64,000 bases of DNA from NCBI GenBank assembly GCA_963816435.1, contig CAWFKS010000016.1, positions 124,001 through 188,000 on the forward strand. Direction: 5' to 3'. The notes under the pieces were generated by a model. It worked only from the letters and a program-made list of their open reading frames with translations. It made no database searches and had not been told where the DNA came from. Each line of letters opens with the position of its first letter. Positions within the stretch are counted from its first letter, which is position 1. Of the stretch, positions 1 through 6,646 are shown piece by piece. The stretch is from CAWFKS01 sp963816435 (GTDB lineage Bacteria; Pseudomonadota; Alphaproteobacteria; Rhizobiales; Rhizobiaceae). The translations under genes and the position numbers were made by a program.

Positions 1-914
1 CCGCTGCGGCCGGGCCAGATCAACGTCTTTCAGCATCTGCTGCTGATAGCCTTCATCATGCTGCTCGCATGGTCGCGCGCACCGCGCTGGAAATCTGGTC
101 GATGATTCACCTGCGCCGCTTCAGGCTCGACACGGACGACAATTTGATGGCGCGCAAGCATGTGACCCAGATGCGCATCCTGCGCCGGGTCGCCGACATC
201 GCCATCGTCGTCATCGGCATCGCAGCCGTGCTGATGACCTTCAACGGAGTGCGGCAGTACGGCGTCAGCCTGCTCGCTTCGGCGGGCGCGGCCGGCATCG
301 TCGTCGGCCTGGCGCTGCAGCCCCTTCTGAAGAACATCTTTGCCGGAATTCAGCTCGCCCTCACCCAGCCGATCCGCATCGACGATGCCGTGATCGTCGA
401 GGGCGAATGGGGCAATATCGAAGAGATCACCGCCACTTACGTCGTGGTGCGGATCTGGGACATTCGCCGCCTCATCGTGCCGCTCGGCTATTTCATCGAG
501 AAGCCGTTCCAGAACTGGACGCGCGAGGAGGCTCGCCTGCTCGGCAGCGTCATGATCTATCTCGATTATTCCGTGCCGGTCGGCGAGATCCGCTCCGAGG
601 TCGAGAAGATCGCCAAAGCCTCGCCTCTGTGGGACGGCAACCGCAATCGTCCAGGTGACGGATTTTCGCGAGACGGTCATGGAGGTGCGAGCCTCGTCAG
701 CGCCGCCAACTCCGGCCACGCCTTCAACCTGAGATGCGAGGTGCGCGAGAAGCTCGCCGAATTCCTGCGCGTGAACTATCCCGATGCGCTGCCGCGCCTG
801 CGCATCGAACTCGGTCGGCCGAAGGACATGCAGCCCTCCGAACAACAGGCGGTGACGGCTGGTTCCGGATCCCGAAAGGGAGACGATGATGAACACAGCC
901 AACCTCCAGCTTGA
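1..914 (+). CDS. MscS-family mechanosensitive channel, 5' end outside window
   Basis: This is a small-conductance mechanosensitive ion channel of the inner membrane, which releases solutes under osmotic downshock. The visible part holds transmembrane helices, the pore-helix Gly/Ala pattern (LLASAGAAGIVVGLALQP, about positions 265-320) and the beta domain that follows (IRIDDAVIVEGEWGNIEEI). The reading frame breaks near 83 and 645 and returns near 695. Between 645 and 695 the expected VQVTDFRETVMEVRA is read in another frame, so paired single-base errors are likely. The N-terminus lies before base 1. The last residues read into the start of the next ORF, so the exact 3' end is uncertain. Confidence 0.8.
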   Translation, partial: AAAGPDQRLSASAADSLHHAARMVARTALEIWSMIHLRRFRLDTDDNLMARKHVTQMRILRRVADIAIVVIGIAAVLMTFNGVRQYGVSLLASAGAAGIVVGLALQPLLKNIFAGIQLALTQPIRIDDAVIVEGEWGNIEEITATYVVVRIWDIRRLIVPLGYFIEKPFQNWTREEARLLGSVMIYLDYSVPVGEIRSEVEKIAKASPLWDGNRNRPGDGFSRDGHGGASLVSAANSGHAFNLRCEVREKLAEFLRVNYPDALPRLRIELGRPKDMQPSEQQAVTAGSGSRKGDDDEHSQPPA

Positions 915-1014
915 AGGTCTGCTGCTGGGAGTGAACGGCCTCACCCATCTGCTCCGCCAGAGGGGGGCGGTGACCCGGGAAGAAGTCGACGACGGGCTGA
1001 AAATCATCCAGATC
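886..1014 (+). pseudogene. N-terminal fragment of a small rhizobial hypothetical protein
   Basis: A start codon at 886 or 889 follows a good ribosome site (AAGGGAGA). It opens a frame reading MNTANLQLEGLLLGV then a short helix ending in TREEVDDGL, which resembles the beginning of short conserved rhizobial proteins of unknown function. After about residue 40 the frame runs without a stop into the C-terminal half of an unrelated oxidoreductase. This is therefore either a genuine deletion fusion or an assembly join. No function can be assigned. Confidence 0.45.
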
Positions 1015-1512
1015 GACCGTTCAGGCGGAGGCTGCCTCATGGATCTGGGCATCCATCTCGCCGACCTGACGCTGTGGACGTTGGATTTCCCTGAGGTGGA
1101 GGAGGTCTCCGGCGTGCTGTTCTCGGGTGGCGAGCGGCTGGGTGCCGATCCGGATGTGGTCCAGGACTACGCAAGCGCGATGCTGCGGGTCCCCACCGGT
1201 GCTTCGGTTCGGCTGGCCTGCTCGTGGCGGCTTAACGCCGGCACTGACGCCGGCATCGCAGCGATCTTCCACGGGACGGAGGGCGGTTTGGCGATGCGCA
1301 ATGTCGGCGGCTCATTCTACGATTTCGAGGCCGAGCTTTATCGCGGCACCGCGCGGGAGACGCTGGCGACGCCCCTGGATGAATGAGGCGGCGGCGCCGC
1401 CGCACAACGGGCCGCGAAACTGGCGAGTGGCTCCGGTTTCGACATGGAGGCCGAAAGGTTCCTGGAATCCGCACGCCTGCTCGACCGCATCTATGGTCGG
1501 CCCGCTGCCTAG
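1015..1512 (+). pseudogene. Gfo/Idh/MocA-type oxidoreductase, C-terminal remnant
   Basis: The sequence reads as the C-terminal half of an NAD(P)-dependent sugar/inositol-type dehydrogenase. The substrate-domain segment GGGCLMDLGIHLADLTLWTL is present, but the N-terminal Rossmann domain is missing. An in-frame TGA at 1384-1386 stands where DEW would be expected. The same frame then continues with family-like sequence (GFDMEAERFLESARLLDRIYG) to a TAG at 1510-1512. Loss of the N-terminus plus a nonsense codon argues for a decayed gene, not a single indel. It meets the AI-2E transporter gene tail to tail. Confidence 0.7.
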
Positions 1513-2622
1513 TCTTCTTGGGGCGATCCCGGCAGCTCTGTCTCCTCCCCCAACGTCTCGCAAATCCAGAGCTTCTTGACCGCGACGAACACGACAACCG
1601 TCAGGGGTGCGCCGAAAAGCGCGCCGAGCGGGCCGAAAGAATCCCCATTGCGAGAATGGAGAAGATCGTCACGCCGGGCGGCAGCTGCACTGCCTGCCGC
1701 TGGATCAGCGGCATCAGAAGTATGCCCTCGAGCTGCTGGATGACGAAGTAGAGCAGGATCACCCAGACCGCCGTGTAGCCGCCCTCGGCAAGTCCCACCG
1801 CTATCGCCGGGACGGCCGAAGCAACCGGCCCGACATAGGGCACGAATTCCAGCAACGCCGCCATGAAGCCGAGTGCGAAGGCCGAGGGCACACCGAGCAG
1901 CAGCAACCCGACCGTCGTGACCACCCCGACCGCCACCATGGCCACGAGCTGGCCGAGCAGCCAGTAACGGAGCGCATGGGTGATGGCTTCGAGGGTGCTT
2001 GCGGTCTCGTCTCGCCAGTCCGACGGCACGAGCTTCAGCAACCCGTCGCGGTAGAGCTGCGGCTGGACGGCGAAATAGACCCCGCCTGCAATCACCAGGA
2101 AGATGTTGACCAGCACCAGCACGATGAATGAGGAAAACCCCGACAGGTTCGTCAGGAACGAGGAATCGCCGAGTATCTTGGCGCCCTGCTCCCTCAGCCA
2201 GCCTCCAGATCCACCACGCCCAGCCAGTGTTCCAGCGAGCTCACCAGTTCGGGTAGCCGATCGACGAGCTGCGTGATCTGCAGCCGGATTTCCGAGCCCA
2301 GCACGTAGAAGAACGCCGCTATCACCGCCGCGACGATCAACGCCGCGGCCACGACCGAGGCGCGGCCACTCAGTCCCGCCCATCGCTCGATCGGCGCCGC
2401 GAGTGTCCGCAGGACCACCGCGAAGAGCACCGCGCCGAAGACCAGAAGCAGCAGATGAGAGAGTTGCCAGAGCACGAGGCCCGCGATCAGGATCGCAGCG
2501 CCCAGCAGGAATATCCGGAACCATACGGTCCAGCGCGGACGCTCGCCCCGCGTCCAGCCGGCGCCGGCGGCGTTCTGCTCGGTTTCGGCGGAAGCCCGCT
2601 TGCCGGGCTTGGCCGGGCTCAT
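1509..2622 (-). CDS. AI-2E family (PerM-type) transporter
   Basis: This is a polytopic inner-membrane protein of the AI-2E/PerM family, proposed to export autoinducer-2 or other small molecules; the substrate cannot be read from sequence. It has an N-terminal hydrophilic stretch, two early transmembrane helices (IFLLGAAILIAGLVLW, LLLVFGAVLFAVVL) and the family core ALGFMAALLEFVPYVGPVAS followed by IQQLEGILLMPLIQ. The frame breaks near 2205 and near 1630; restoring the second gives a natural C-terminus LFGPLGALFGAPLT ending at 1509. The ATG at 2622 overlaps the stop of the upstream membrane gene (ATGA), so the two form one operon. Confidence 0.85.
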
Positions 2623-3122
2623 GCCTTTTCCTTCTCGACCTTTCGCCTTTCGTCGTCGGGAATGACGATTCGGCTGGACATCCACTGGTAGGCTCCAAGT
2701 GCCACCAGCGCGATCATGGCGGCCACGAACAGCGCAGCCGGATAGATCGCGTATTCGATGCCGATCCGGCTGGTCTGGAAGACCATGACGAGCGCTTCCA
2801 GGCTCGCCGCGATGACGATGATCGTGATGAATTTTGTGATGGAGCGACGCGACTCTGTGGAGGAGCGGAGTTCGCGCTTGCGGATGATCTCCTCCTCCGC
2901 AATGAACTTGGCCGTCTCCACCACCGCGAACCCGATGATCAAAATGCCGATGCTGCTCAGCGCGGCGTCGACCATTTCGCCGGCCAGCAGATGGGAAGCG
3001 GCTTCCCATATGGCACTTATCAGCAGCAGGAATGCCAGGAGCATCAGGAAGATCGTGGCAACGACGAAATAGGTCATCGCAACGCCCGAATAGAGCCGTT
3101 CCATCGTGCTGTCGTCTTTCAT
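2619..3122 (-). CDS. Conserved four-helix membrane protein, unknown function
   Basis: A 167-residue protein with four predicted transmembrane helices: near residues 14-40, 55-72, 101-118 and 127-150. A charged cytoplasmic loop (IAEEEIIRKRELRSSTESRR) sits in the middle, and the tail is highly charged. I know similar unnamed proteins in rhizobia but no defined function. It is the first gene of a two-gene operon with the AI-2E transporter (4-base overlap). The operon is headed by the minus-strand half of a bidirectional EcfG-type promoter at 3305-3329, so induction by the general stress response is likely. Confidence 0.75.
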   Translation of the reverse strand: MKDDSTMERLYSGVAMTYFVVATIFLMLLAFLLLISAIWEAASHLLAGEMVDAALSSIGILIIGFAVVETAKFIAEEEIIRKRELRSSTESRRSITKFITIIVIAASLEALVMVFQTSRIGIEYAIYPAALFVAAMIALVALGAYQWMSSRIVIPDDERRKVEKEKA

Positions 3123-3302
3123 GCGTTCACAGTGACGTCCGCGACGTCGCTGCCCCCTTTATTTGCTTTTTTCGGCTCTTGGCCGCCAAAGCGCCCCGCG
3201 GGGCAAACGGCCCCGCAACGTTCTACAAACGTGACGAAGCTCAAAAGGTTCATTCGGCGCCAAGCGCCGGGCGGCTTGCGGCTTCCAATCGGTGCAGGCT
3301 TT

Positions 3303-3329
3303 GGAACGGCCGCGCCCGTATGCCGTTCC
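3303..3329. promoter_or_regulatory. Bidirectional EcfG-type promoter
   Basis: On the plus strand GGAAC (3303-3307), 16 bases, then CGTT (3324-3327). On the minus strand GGAAC (3329-3325), 16 bases, then CGTT (3308-3305). Both are exact matches to the alphaproteobacterial EcfG consensus, built on the near-palindrome GGAACGG...CCGTTCC. It faces the 78-residue gene at 3370 and the membrane operon starting at 3122. Confidence 0.85.
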
Positions 3330-3369
3330 GCCCTGTAGAGAAGAACTACACCAAACCAGGGAGCCTTGG

Positions 3370-3606
3370 ATGAACACCCCCAAGCCACGTCACCGCCCCG
3401 AACAGACCAGCGAAGCAACCATCGACAATGACCGCATGGGCCGCAACAGCCTGCAGGGCAACGACCAGGAAGACGTCCGCAACGAGCGCCAGACCCAGCC
3501 GGATTCCAAGCGCACGACCGACAGCGTCATCGAGAGCTTCGAAAAGCTCGACAAGGATGTTCGAGCCGAGCGCGATCTGAACAAGGGCCAGCGCGAAAAC
3601 GGTTGA
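3370..3606 (+). CDS. Small hydrophilic stress-associated protein
   Basis: A 78-residue protein without hydrophobic segments, rich in Asp, Arg, Gln, Glu and Asn. It starts MNTPKPRHRPEQ and carries a short helical stretch DSVIESFEKLDKDVRAERDL. ATG 3370 is chosen because CAGGGA lies eight bases upstream and the EcfG-type promoter places transcription near 3335. Composition is like that of small disordered stress proteins. I recognise no domain. A strong hairpin terminator follows at 3640. Confidence 0.65.
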   Translation: MNTPKPRHRPEQTSEATIDNDRMGRNSLQGNDQEDVRNERQTQPDSKRTTDSVIESFEKLDKDVRAERDLNKGQRENG

Positions 3607-3639
3607 ACCGCGAATTCCCGATAGCCTCCCAGCCCAACG

Positions 3640-3675
3640 AAAAGGCGGCGCCCCGAGACCGGGACGCCGCCTTTT
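3640..3675. terminator. Bidirectional intrinsic terminator
   Basis: Stem AAAAGGCGGCG / CGCCGCCTTTT around a 14-base loop. The A-run and T-run on both sides let it serve the plus gene ending at 3606 and the minus gene ending at 3745. Confidence 0.85.
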
Positions 3676-3744
3676 CAATGCGCGAGAGGGTTGGGATCGC
3701 TACTGGTGGCGTTCAAGGCTGCGTTCGGCCTGAGGTGCTTTCGC

Positions 3745-4056
3745 TCAGGCCTTCAGGACATCGCGGTCGATGCTGCCCTCGACGACTTCGCGCGGCCCCT
3801 CGGCCGAATGCCCTCCGCTCTCGTCTTCCACGACGCGGTAGAGCTTGTCATCTCGGAACGCGCTGGCGAACCGCGTGGTCGTCCCGTCTCCGGGCTTGGC
3901 GTCGGCCGCCGGGAAATCCAGCTCGGCCTCCGCGGCGACGATCCGGGCATCGGCCGGCAAGTCCGCCCTGACAAGCACTACGCCCTGGTTGGGGGCTCGG
4001 TCCCAGTTCGGGTCACCCTTCTGGGCCACGGGTTCAAGTCGATAGATTGCTGTCAT
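3745..4056 (-). CDS. Conserved hypothetical protein, stress-island member
   Basis: A 103-residue soluble protein starting MTAIYRLEPVAQKGDPNW, with alternating strand-like segments (QGVVLVRADLPADARIVAAEAELDF) and a charged C-terminus. The reading frame is open further upstream, but ATG 4056 is preferred: the conserved-looking protein begins there and an EcfG-like promoter lies 20-45 bases upstream. No catalytic motif is visible. It is convergent with the 3370 gene across a shared terminator. Confidence 0.65.
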   Translation of the reverse strand: MTAIYRLEPVAQKGDPNWDRAPNQGVVLVRADLPADARIVAAEAELDFPAADAKPGDGTTTRFASAFRDDKLYRVVEDESGGHSAEGPREVVEGSIDRDVLKA

Positions 4057-4074
4057 TGCTGCCTCCGCCCGGCA

Positions 4075-4100
4075 AACCGCCTTGGGAGCAAATTGGTTCC
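4075..4100 (-). promoter_or_regulatory. EcfG-type promoter, GGTT variant
   Basis: Minus strand GGAAC (4100-4096), 17 bases, GGTT (4078-4075), upstream of the gene starting at 4056. One mismatch to CGTT, but the same GGTT form recurs at three other promoters in this island. Confidence 0.6.
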
Positions 4101-4162
4101 AGCGATACCGCGCCCGCACCTAACTGGCGAACGACAACCGCTGGATAGTTGAAATGGGGAGC

Positions 4163-4186
4163 GGCGGTCGCAGATCTGCGACCGCC
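4163..4186. repeat. Perfect 24-base palindrome
   Basis: Two 12-base arms meet without a loop at the centre AGATCT. It lies 9 bases beyond the stop of the NepR-like gene at 4195. There is no T-run, so it could be a weak terminator, an mRNA-stabilising hairpin or a protein site. Confidence 0.5.
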
Positions 4187-4194
4187 CGGGTCGC

Positions 4195-4371
4195 CTAGCG
4201 CGTCCCACCGTCTCCGTTGGCCCGCTTCTCGGTCAGACGCGCCTGAAGCTGCTGGGCGAGGTCCAAGAGCCGCTCGGGGATCAACTCCTTTTCGATGTCC
4301 GCGAGCAGGTGGGAAATCTCGTCGGACAACTCGTTGGGCAGGTGGTGGCCCCGGGGGGCGCGGTCGTTCAT
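4195..4371 (-). CDS. NepR-like 58-residue protein (candidate second anti-sigma factor)
   Basis: The frame gives a 58-residue protein starting MNDRAPRGHHLPNELSDEI. Residues 15-44 align without gaps to the core of the NepR encoded at 7587: LLADIEKELIPERLLDLAQQL here against LYRSIEDEPVPDRIMELLEKL there. The central I-E-x-E-x-(I/V)-P-(E/D)-R and the following Leu heptad are kept. NepR family proteins bind and inhibit EcfG until phosphorylated PhyR captures them. AAGG lies eight bases before ATG 4371. It probably shares a transcript with the membrane gene ending at 4418, which has an EcfG-type promoter. The family call rests on one short alignment. Confidence 0.55.
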   Translation of the reverse strand: MNDRAPRGHHLPNELSDEISHLLADIEKELIPERLLDLAQQLQARLTEKRANGDGGTR

Positions 4372-4417
4372 TCCGGCGCCTTAGCATTTGTTATCCGTGG
4401 CGACAGCAGGAATTGTC

Positions 4418-4659
4418 TCACCCGCCTGAATTTTCCGTGATGTCCGGGACGTTCCTTGGAACGGCCGGCCGCGGGGTGCTGGTTTCCTCGGGTGCATCGG
4501 CAGGATTGGTGCGCGTATTCTGCACGCCACCGGCGCGGTGCCAAAGCCCGACCGGTTCCACACGAGGAAAAGGCCGAGCACAACGGCGACCACCACCAGG
4601 GCCACGACGAGCGCCACAACTTCCTTCCTTGGTGATTGGGAGGGATTCGAGCGCGCCAT
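4418..4659 (-). CDS. Small single-pass membrane protein
   Basis: The protein starts MARSNPSQSPRKEVVALVV after a GGAGAACC ribosome site and has one transmembrane helix (EVVALVVALVVVAVVLGLFLVW). Near 4548 the frame should shift by one base. The alternative frame reads a Pro/Thr/Asn-rich tail (GVQNTRTNPADAPEE...) ending at 4418, more natural than the Cys/Arg-rich reading of the uncorrected frame. An N-terminal anchor with a disordered tail is typical of small envelope stress proteins. The function is unknown. Confidence 0.55.
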
Positions 4660-4706
4660 TCGGTTCTCCTTGGATTTGCGGCCGAGAAATTGAGCCTCAG
4701 CCGCCC

Positions 4707-4731
4707 AACCGTGGCTGCATCGCAATGTTCC
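4707..4731 (-). promoter_or_regulatory. EcfG-type promoter, GGTT variant
   Basis: Minus strand GGAAC (4731-4727), 16 bases, GGTT (4710-4707), about 48 bases upstream of the ATG at 4659. It probably also drives the NepR-like gene downstream. Confidence 0.65.
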
Positions 4732-4812
4732 GCGGCTTTCCGCACCAACCCGAGCTATGGCGAGGTGCCGGCGGCGGAGGCTTCTTCACCGGGATGAGGT
4801 GATATGTCTGCC

Positions 4813-5391
4813 TCAGGCAGCCTCGACGATGCGGACCTTCATCGCCAGTGGACCGGTGTCACCCACCTCCTCGACATAGTGCACCTGGTCGCCGCGTCGC
4901 AGGCGGTCGAAATCGCCTTCCAGCACCGCGTTGCGGTGGAAGTAGAGCAGTCCGCCTTCCTTGGTCATGAGGAAGCCGTGGTCGTCCTCGGGGCTCAGGT
5001 CGGCGACCTGGCCGAGGAACTGCTTCTGCATATCGTCTTCAGCGGCCTTGCTGTGGCCCTCGCGCCGCTCCTTGAACTCCGAAAGCCGACGCTCGGCGAT
5101 ATTGAACGCATCGTTGATGGCGTTGCCCAGTTCCGGCTGCTGGAACTTGTTCTGCAGCCGCCCCGGCTCGTAGGCGACCACGAGCGGCGGAGCGCCCGGC
5201 AGACTGAGCTCGATATGGACGACCGGCGGGATCGGGCCGTCCGGATTTCCGGCGCGTTGGTCGACAGTCACCCGGCAGCCGATCAGGTCGCCGTAGATCG
5301 TGGTCAGATGATCAACACGCTCGCGGATCCGGTCTTCGGCCCAGTCCGGCTTTTGGGCCTTGTGAAATGCGATCTGCAGGGGAATGTCCAT
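4813..5391 (-). CDS. Ribosome-associated HPF/RaiA domain fused to a cold-shock domain
   Basis: A 192-residue cytoplasmic protein. Residues 1-100 (MDIPLQIAFHKAQKPDWAED..., with VTVDQRAGNPDGPIPPVVHIEL) resemble the HPF/RaiA fold that occupies ribosomal sites during hibernation. Residues 125-190 form an S1-like cold-shock domain with HGFLMTKEGGLLYFHRNAVL. A charged linker (ERRLSEFKERREGHSKAAEDD) joins them. Such fusions are known in proteobacteria and are thought to act in translation shutdown or RNA protection under stress. Transcription appears to start from a GGAAC-N16-GGTT promoter 40-64 bases upstream. No frame breaks. Confidence 0.85.
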   Translation of the reverse strand: MDIPLQIAFHKAQKPDWAEDRIRERVDHLTTIYGDLIGCRVTVDQRAGNPDGPIPPVVHIELSLPGAPPLVVAYEPGRLQNKFQQPELGNAINDAFNIAERRLSEFKERREGHSKAAEDDMQKQFLGQVADLSPEDDHGFLMTKEGGLLYFHRNAVLEGDFDRLRRGDQVHYVEEVGDTGPLAMKVRIVEAA

Positions 5392-5430
5392 GTTGTCCTC
5401 GCGGTGATGTTTCGGCCCTCCTCGCGGCAC

Positions 5431-5455
5431 AACCCGGGCGCCGGTCCATTGTTCC
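5431..5455 (-). promoter_or_regulatory. EcfG-type promoter, GGTT variant
   Basis: Minus strand GGAAC (5455-5451), 16 bases, GGTT (5434-5431), facing the RaiA/cold-shock gene at 5391. Confidence 0.7.
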
Positions 5456-5504
5456 GCAAGCTGGCCGTGCCGCCGGCGGCGGCGTGGTGCCGCAGATGGC
5501 ATCT

Positions 5505-5529
5505 GGAACGTGAGTTGGCTTCGCGCGTT
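5505..5529 (+). promoter_or_regulatory. EcfG-type promoter, exact consensus
   Basis: GGAAC (5505-5509), 16 bases, CGTT (5526-5529). Transcription from it would begin about 5536-5538, at or after the ATG at 5535. This moves the true start of the next gene to the GTG at 5556. Confidence 0.8.
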
Positions 5530-5555
5530 CGATCATGCAGGAAGGGCGCGACAAG

Positions 5556-5764
5556 GTGCCTTACCCCGATCCTGCCGCCGCCCCGCTTGGCACCGACGCC
5601 GAGACGGGCGGGACCGGACCGATGCGCAGAGCGGGAGCTGCTGCGGAGGACCGCCCGAAGACGGGGTGGCCCGCGAGCGCCAGAGCTGGGTTGTCGGCGG
5701 CTTCGTCGCTCTCGTTGTCGCAGTATTGCTTGGCATCGCGGCCGTGACCGTTTTCACAACCTAG
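5556..5764 (+). CDS. Small single-pass membrane protein, first of a stress pair
   Basis: The GTG at 5556 follows GGAAGGG with nine-base spacing and fits the promoter position better than ATG 5535. The N-terminal part (VPYPDPAAAPLGTDAETGG) and the C-terminal membrane helix (WVVGGFVALVVAVLLGIAAVTVFTT) lie in different frames, so one base is missing or extra between about 5600 and 5650. The result is a roughly 68-residue protein with a disordered head and a C-terminal anchor. Its TAG overlaps the ribosome site of the next small membrane gene. Function unknown. Confidence 0.55.
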
Positions 5765-5773
5765 GAGAATGCC

Positions 5774-5970
5774 GTGAACGATCGAGCAACGAACGACCAC
5801 TCCCCACCAACAGGGCCAGGCAAGGGCGTGGCGGCCAGATGGCGCTCGTCATTCTCGTCGTAGCGCTGGTGCTCCTCGGGCTGATCTGGTGGGGTGTCCA
5901 CATCTACGGCACGGCCATTGCGCCGAGCGAGGTGGCACCGGATCAGGAAATCGGCGGCCCGGCAAACTAG
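5774..5970 (+). CDS. Small single-pass membrane protein, second of a stress pair
   Basis: GTG 5774 follows TAGGAG. The first 23 codons read VNDRATNDHSPPTGPGKG, then a missing G near 5839 (TGGCGC for TGGGCGC) shifts the frame. Once restored, the protein continues ARWALVILVVALVLLGLIWW, one transmembrane helix, and a short tail ending PDQEIGGPAN. The length is about 65 residues. It is co-transcribed with the previous gene and closed by the hairpin at 6012. No domain is recognised. Confidence 0.6.
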
Positions 5971-6011
5971 GGCCTGACTGCCCGGATCGGTGAAGCGACC
6001 CTCAATACAGC

Positions 6012-6044
6012 AAGCCCGCCGAGACACCTCGCCTCGGCGGGCTT
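6012..6044. terminator. Intrinsic terminator
   Basis: Stem AAGCCCGCCGAG / CTCGGCGGGCTT with a nine-base loop, between the convergent genes ending at 5970 and 6076. Confidence 0.8.
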
Positions 6045-6075
6045 CGTCAGCCTGAAGGCGCTGAGGGGCAGGAGC

Positions 6076-6243
6076 TCAGCTCGTTTCGCGCTCGTTGTAG
6101 ATGCGGTCGGCCTCGCGGTCCCGCTCCAGCCGCTCACGCTCGTTCAGCCGGCGACGGCGCACGAGAGAGTAGATAAAGGCGATAACGAGAAGCAGGGGCC
6201 CGAGGGCGACGACCACCCACCATAGATAATTCGAGAAAGCCAC
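6076..6243 (-). CDS. 55-residue membrane protein with charged tail
   Basis: GTG 6243 is preceded by GGAG at ten bases. The protein reads VAFSNYLWWVVVALGPLLLV, one transmembrane helix at residues 6-28, then a strongly charged coil (RRRRLNERERLERDREADR). The open frame extends upstream to 6621, but a GGAAC-N16-GGTT promoter at 6317-6341 places transcription start near 6308, which supports the short form. Function unknown; the plan resembles other small stress-induced envelope proteins in this island. Confidence 0.6.
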   Translation of the reverse strand: MAFSNYLWWVVVALGPLLLVIAFIYSLVRRRRLNERERLERDREADRIYNERETS

Positions 6244-6316
6244 GTCGGGATGCTCCGTTCGAGAGGAATGGCGCCGGTCGGCGTCGGCTTGAGGCCGGCG
6301 CCCGGCTCGCAGGGCA

Positions 6317-6341
6317 AACCGGAGAGCTGTGCGTTTGTTCC
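6317..6341 (-). promoter_or_regulatory. EcfG-type promoter, GGTT variant
   Basis: Minus strand GGAAC (6341-6337), 16 bases, GGTT (6320-6317), 74 bases upstream of the GTG at 6243. Confidence 0.65.
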
Positions 6342-6398
6342 CGGGAAAGCAGCCCGTCCGGCCGTCCCCGCGAGGGCGGCCGCGGAGGCCGAGACAAG

Positions 6399-6621
6399 TC
6401 AGCCCGTCCCGGCTAGGGCCGGTCGTTTCTCTGGCCGCCAGGCGACGGAGGGGCTGCTTCGTCGCCAGAACTCGTGCGGTCTTGTTGCGGGGACGGGCGG
6501 CTACCGGTTTCCCCGGGCGAACCTTCAGCGCCGGCGGCCTGCCACCACGGCGGCGGAGCGCGAACTCCTTCATCCAGCCGGGCAGCAACTCGGCGGCCAG
6601 GCTTTCGAGCCAGGAATTCAT
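6399..6621 (-). CDS. Possible small basic protein downstream of phyR
   Basis: ATG 6621 lies 25 bases after the phyR stop and opens MNSWLESLAAELLPGWMKEF, which looks like genuine protein. It is followed by an Arg/Lys/Pro-rich stretch. The uncorrected frame then runs through non-protein-like sequence into the next gene. A stop at 6399-6401 is reached if one base is corrected. It would be co-transcribed with phyR. Support is limited to the N-terminal composition and position. Confidence 0.3.
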
Positions 6622-6646
6622 GCAGAAGCCCCGCCTTGCAGCCGCG

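Noticed and set aside
4804..5970. A 388-codon plus-strand frame across the RaiA/cold-shock gene
   Set aside because: It is antisense to a clear two-domain protein; only its last 40 codons coincide with the real small membrane gene.
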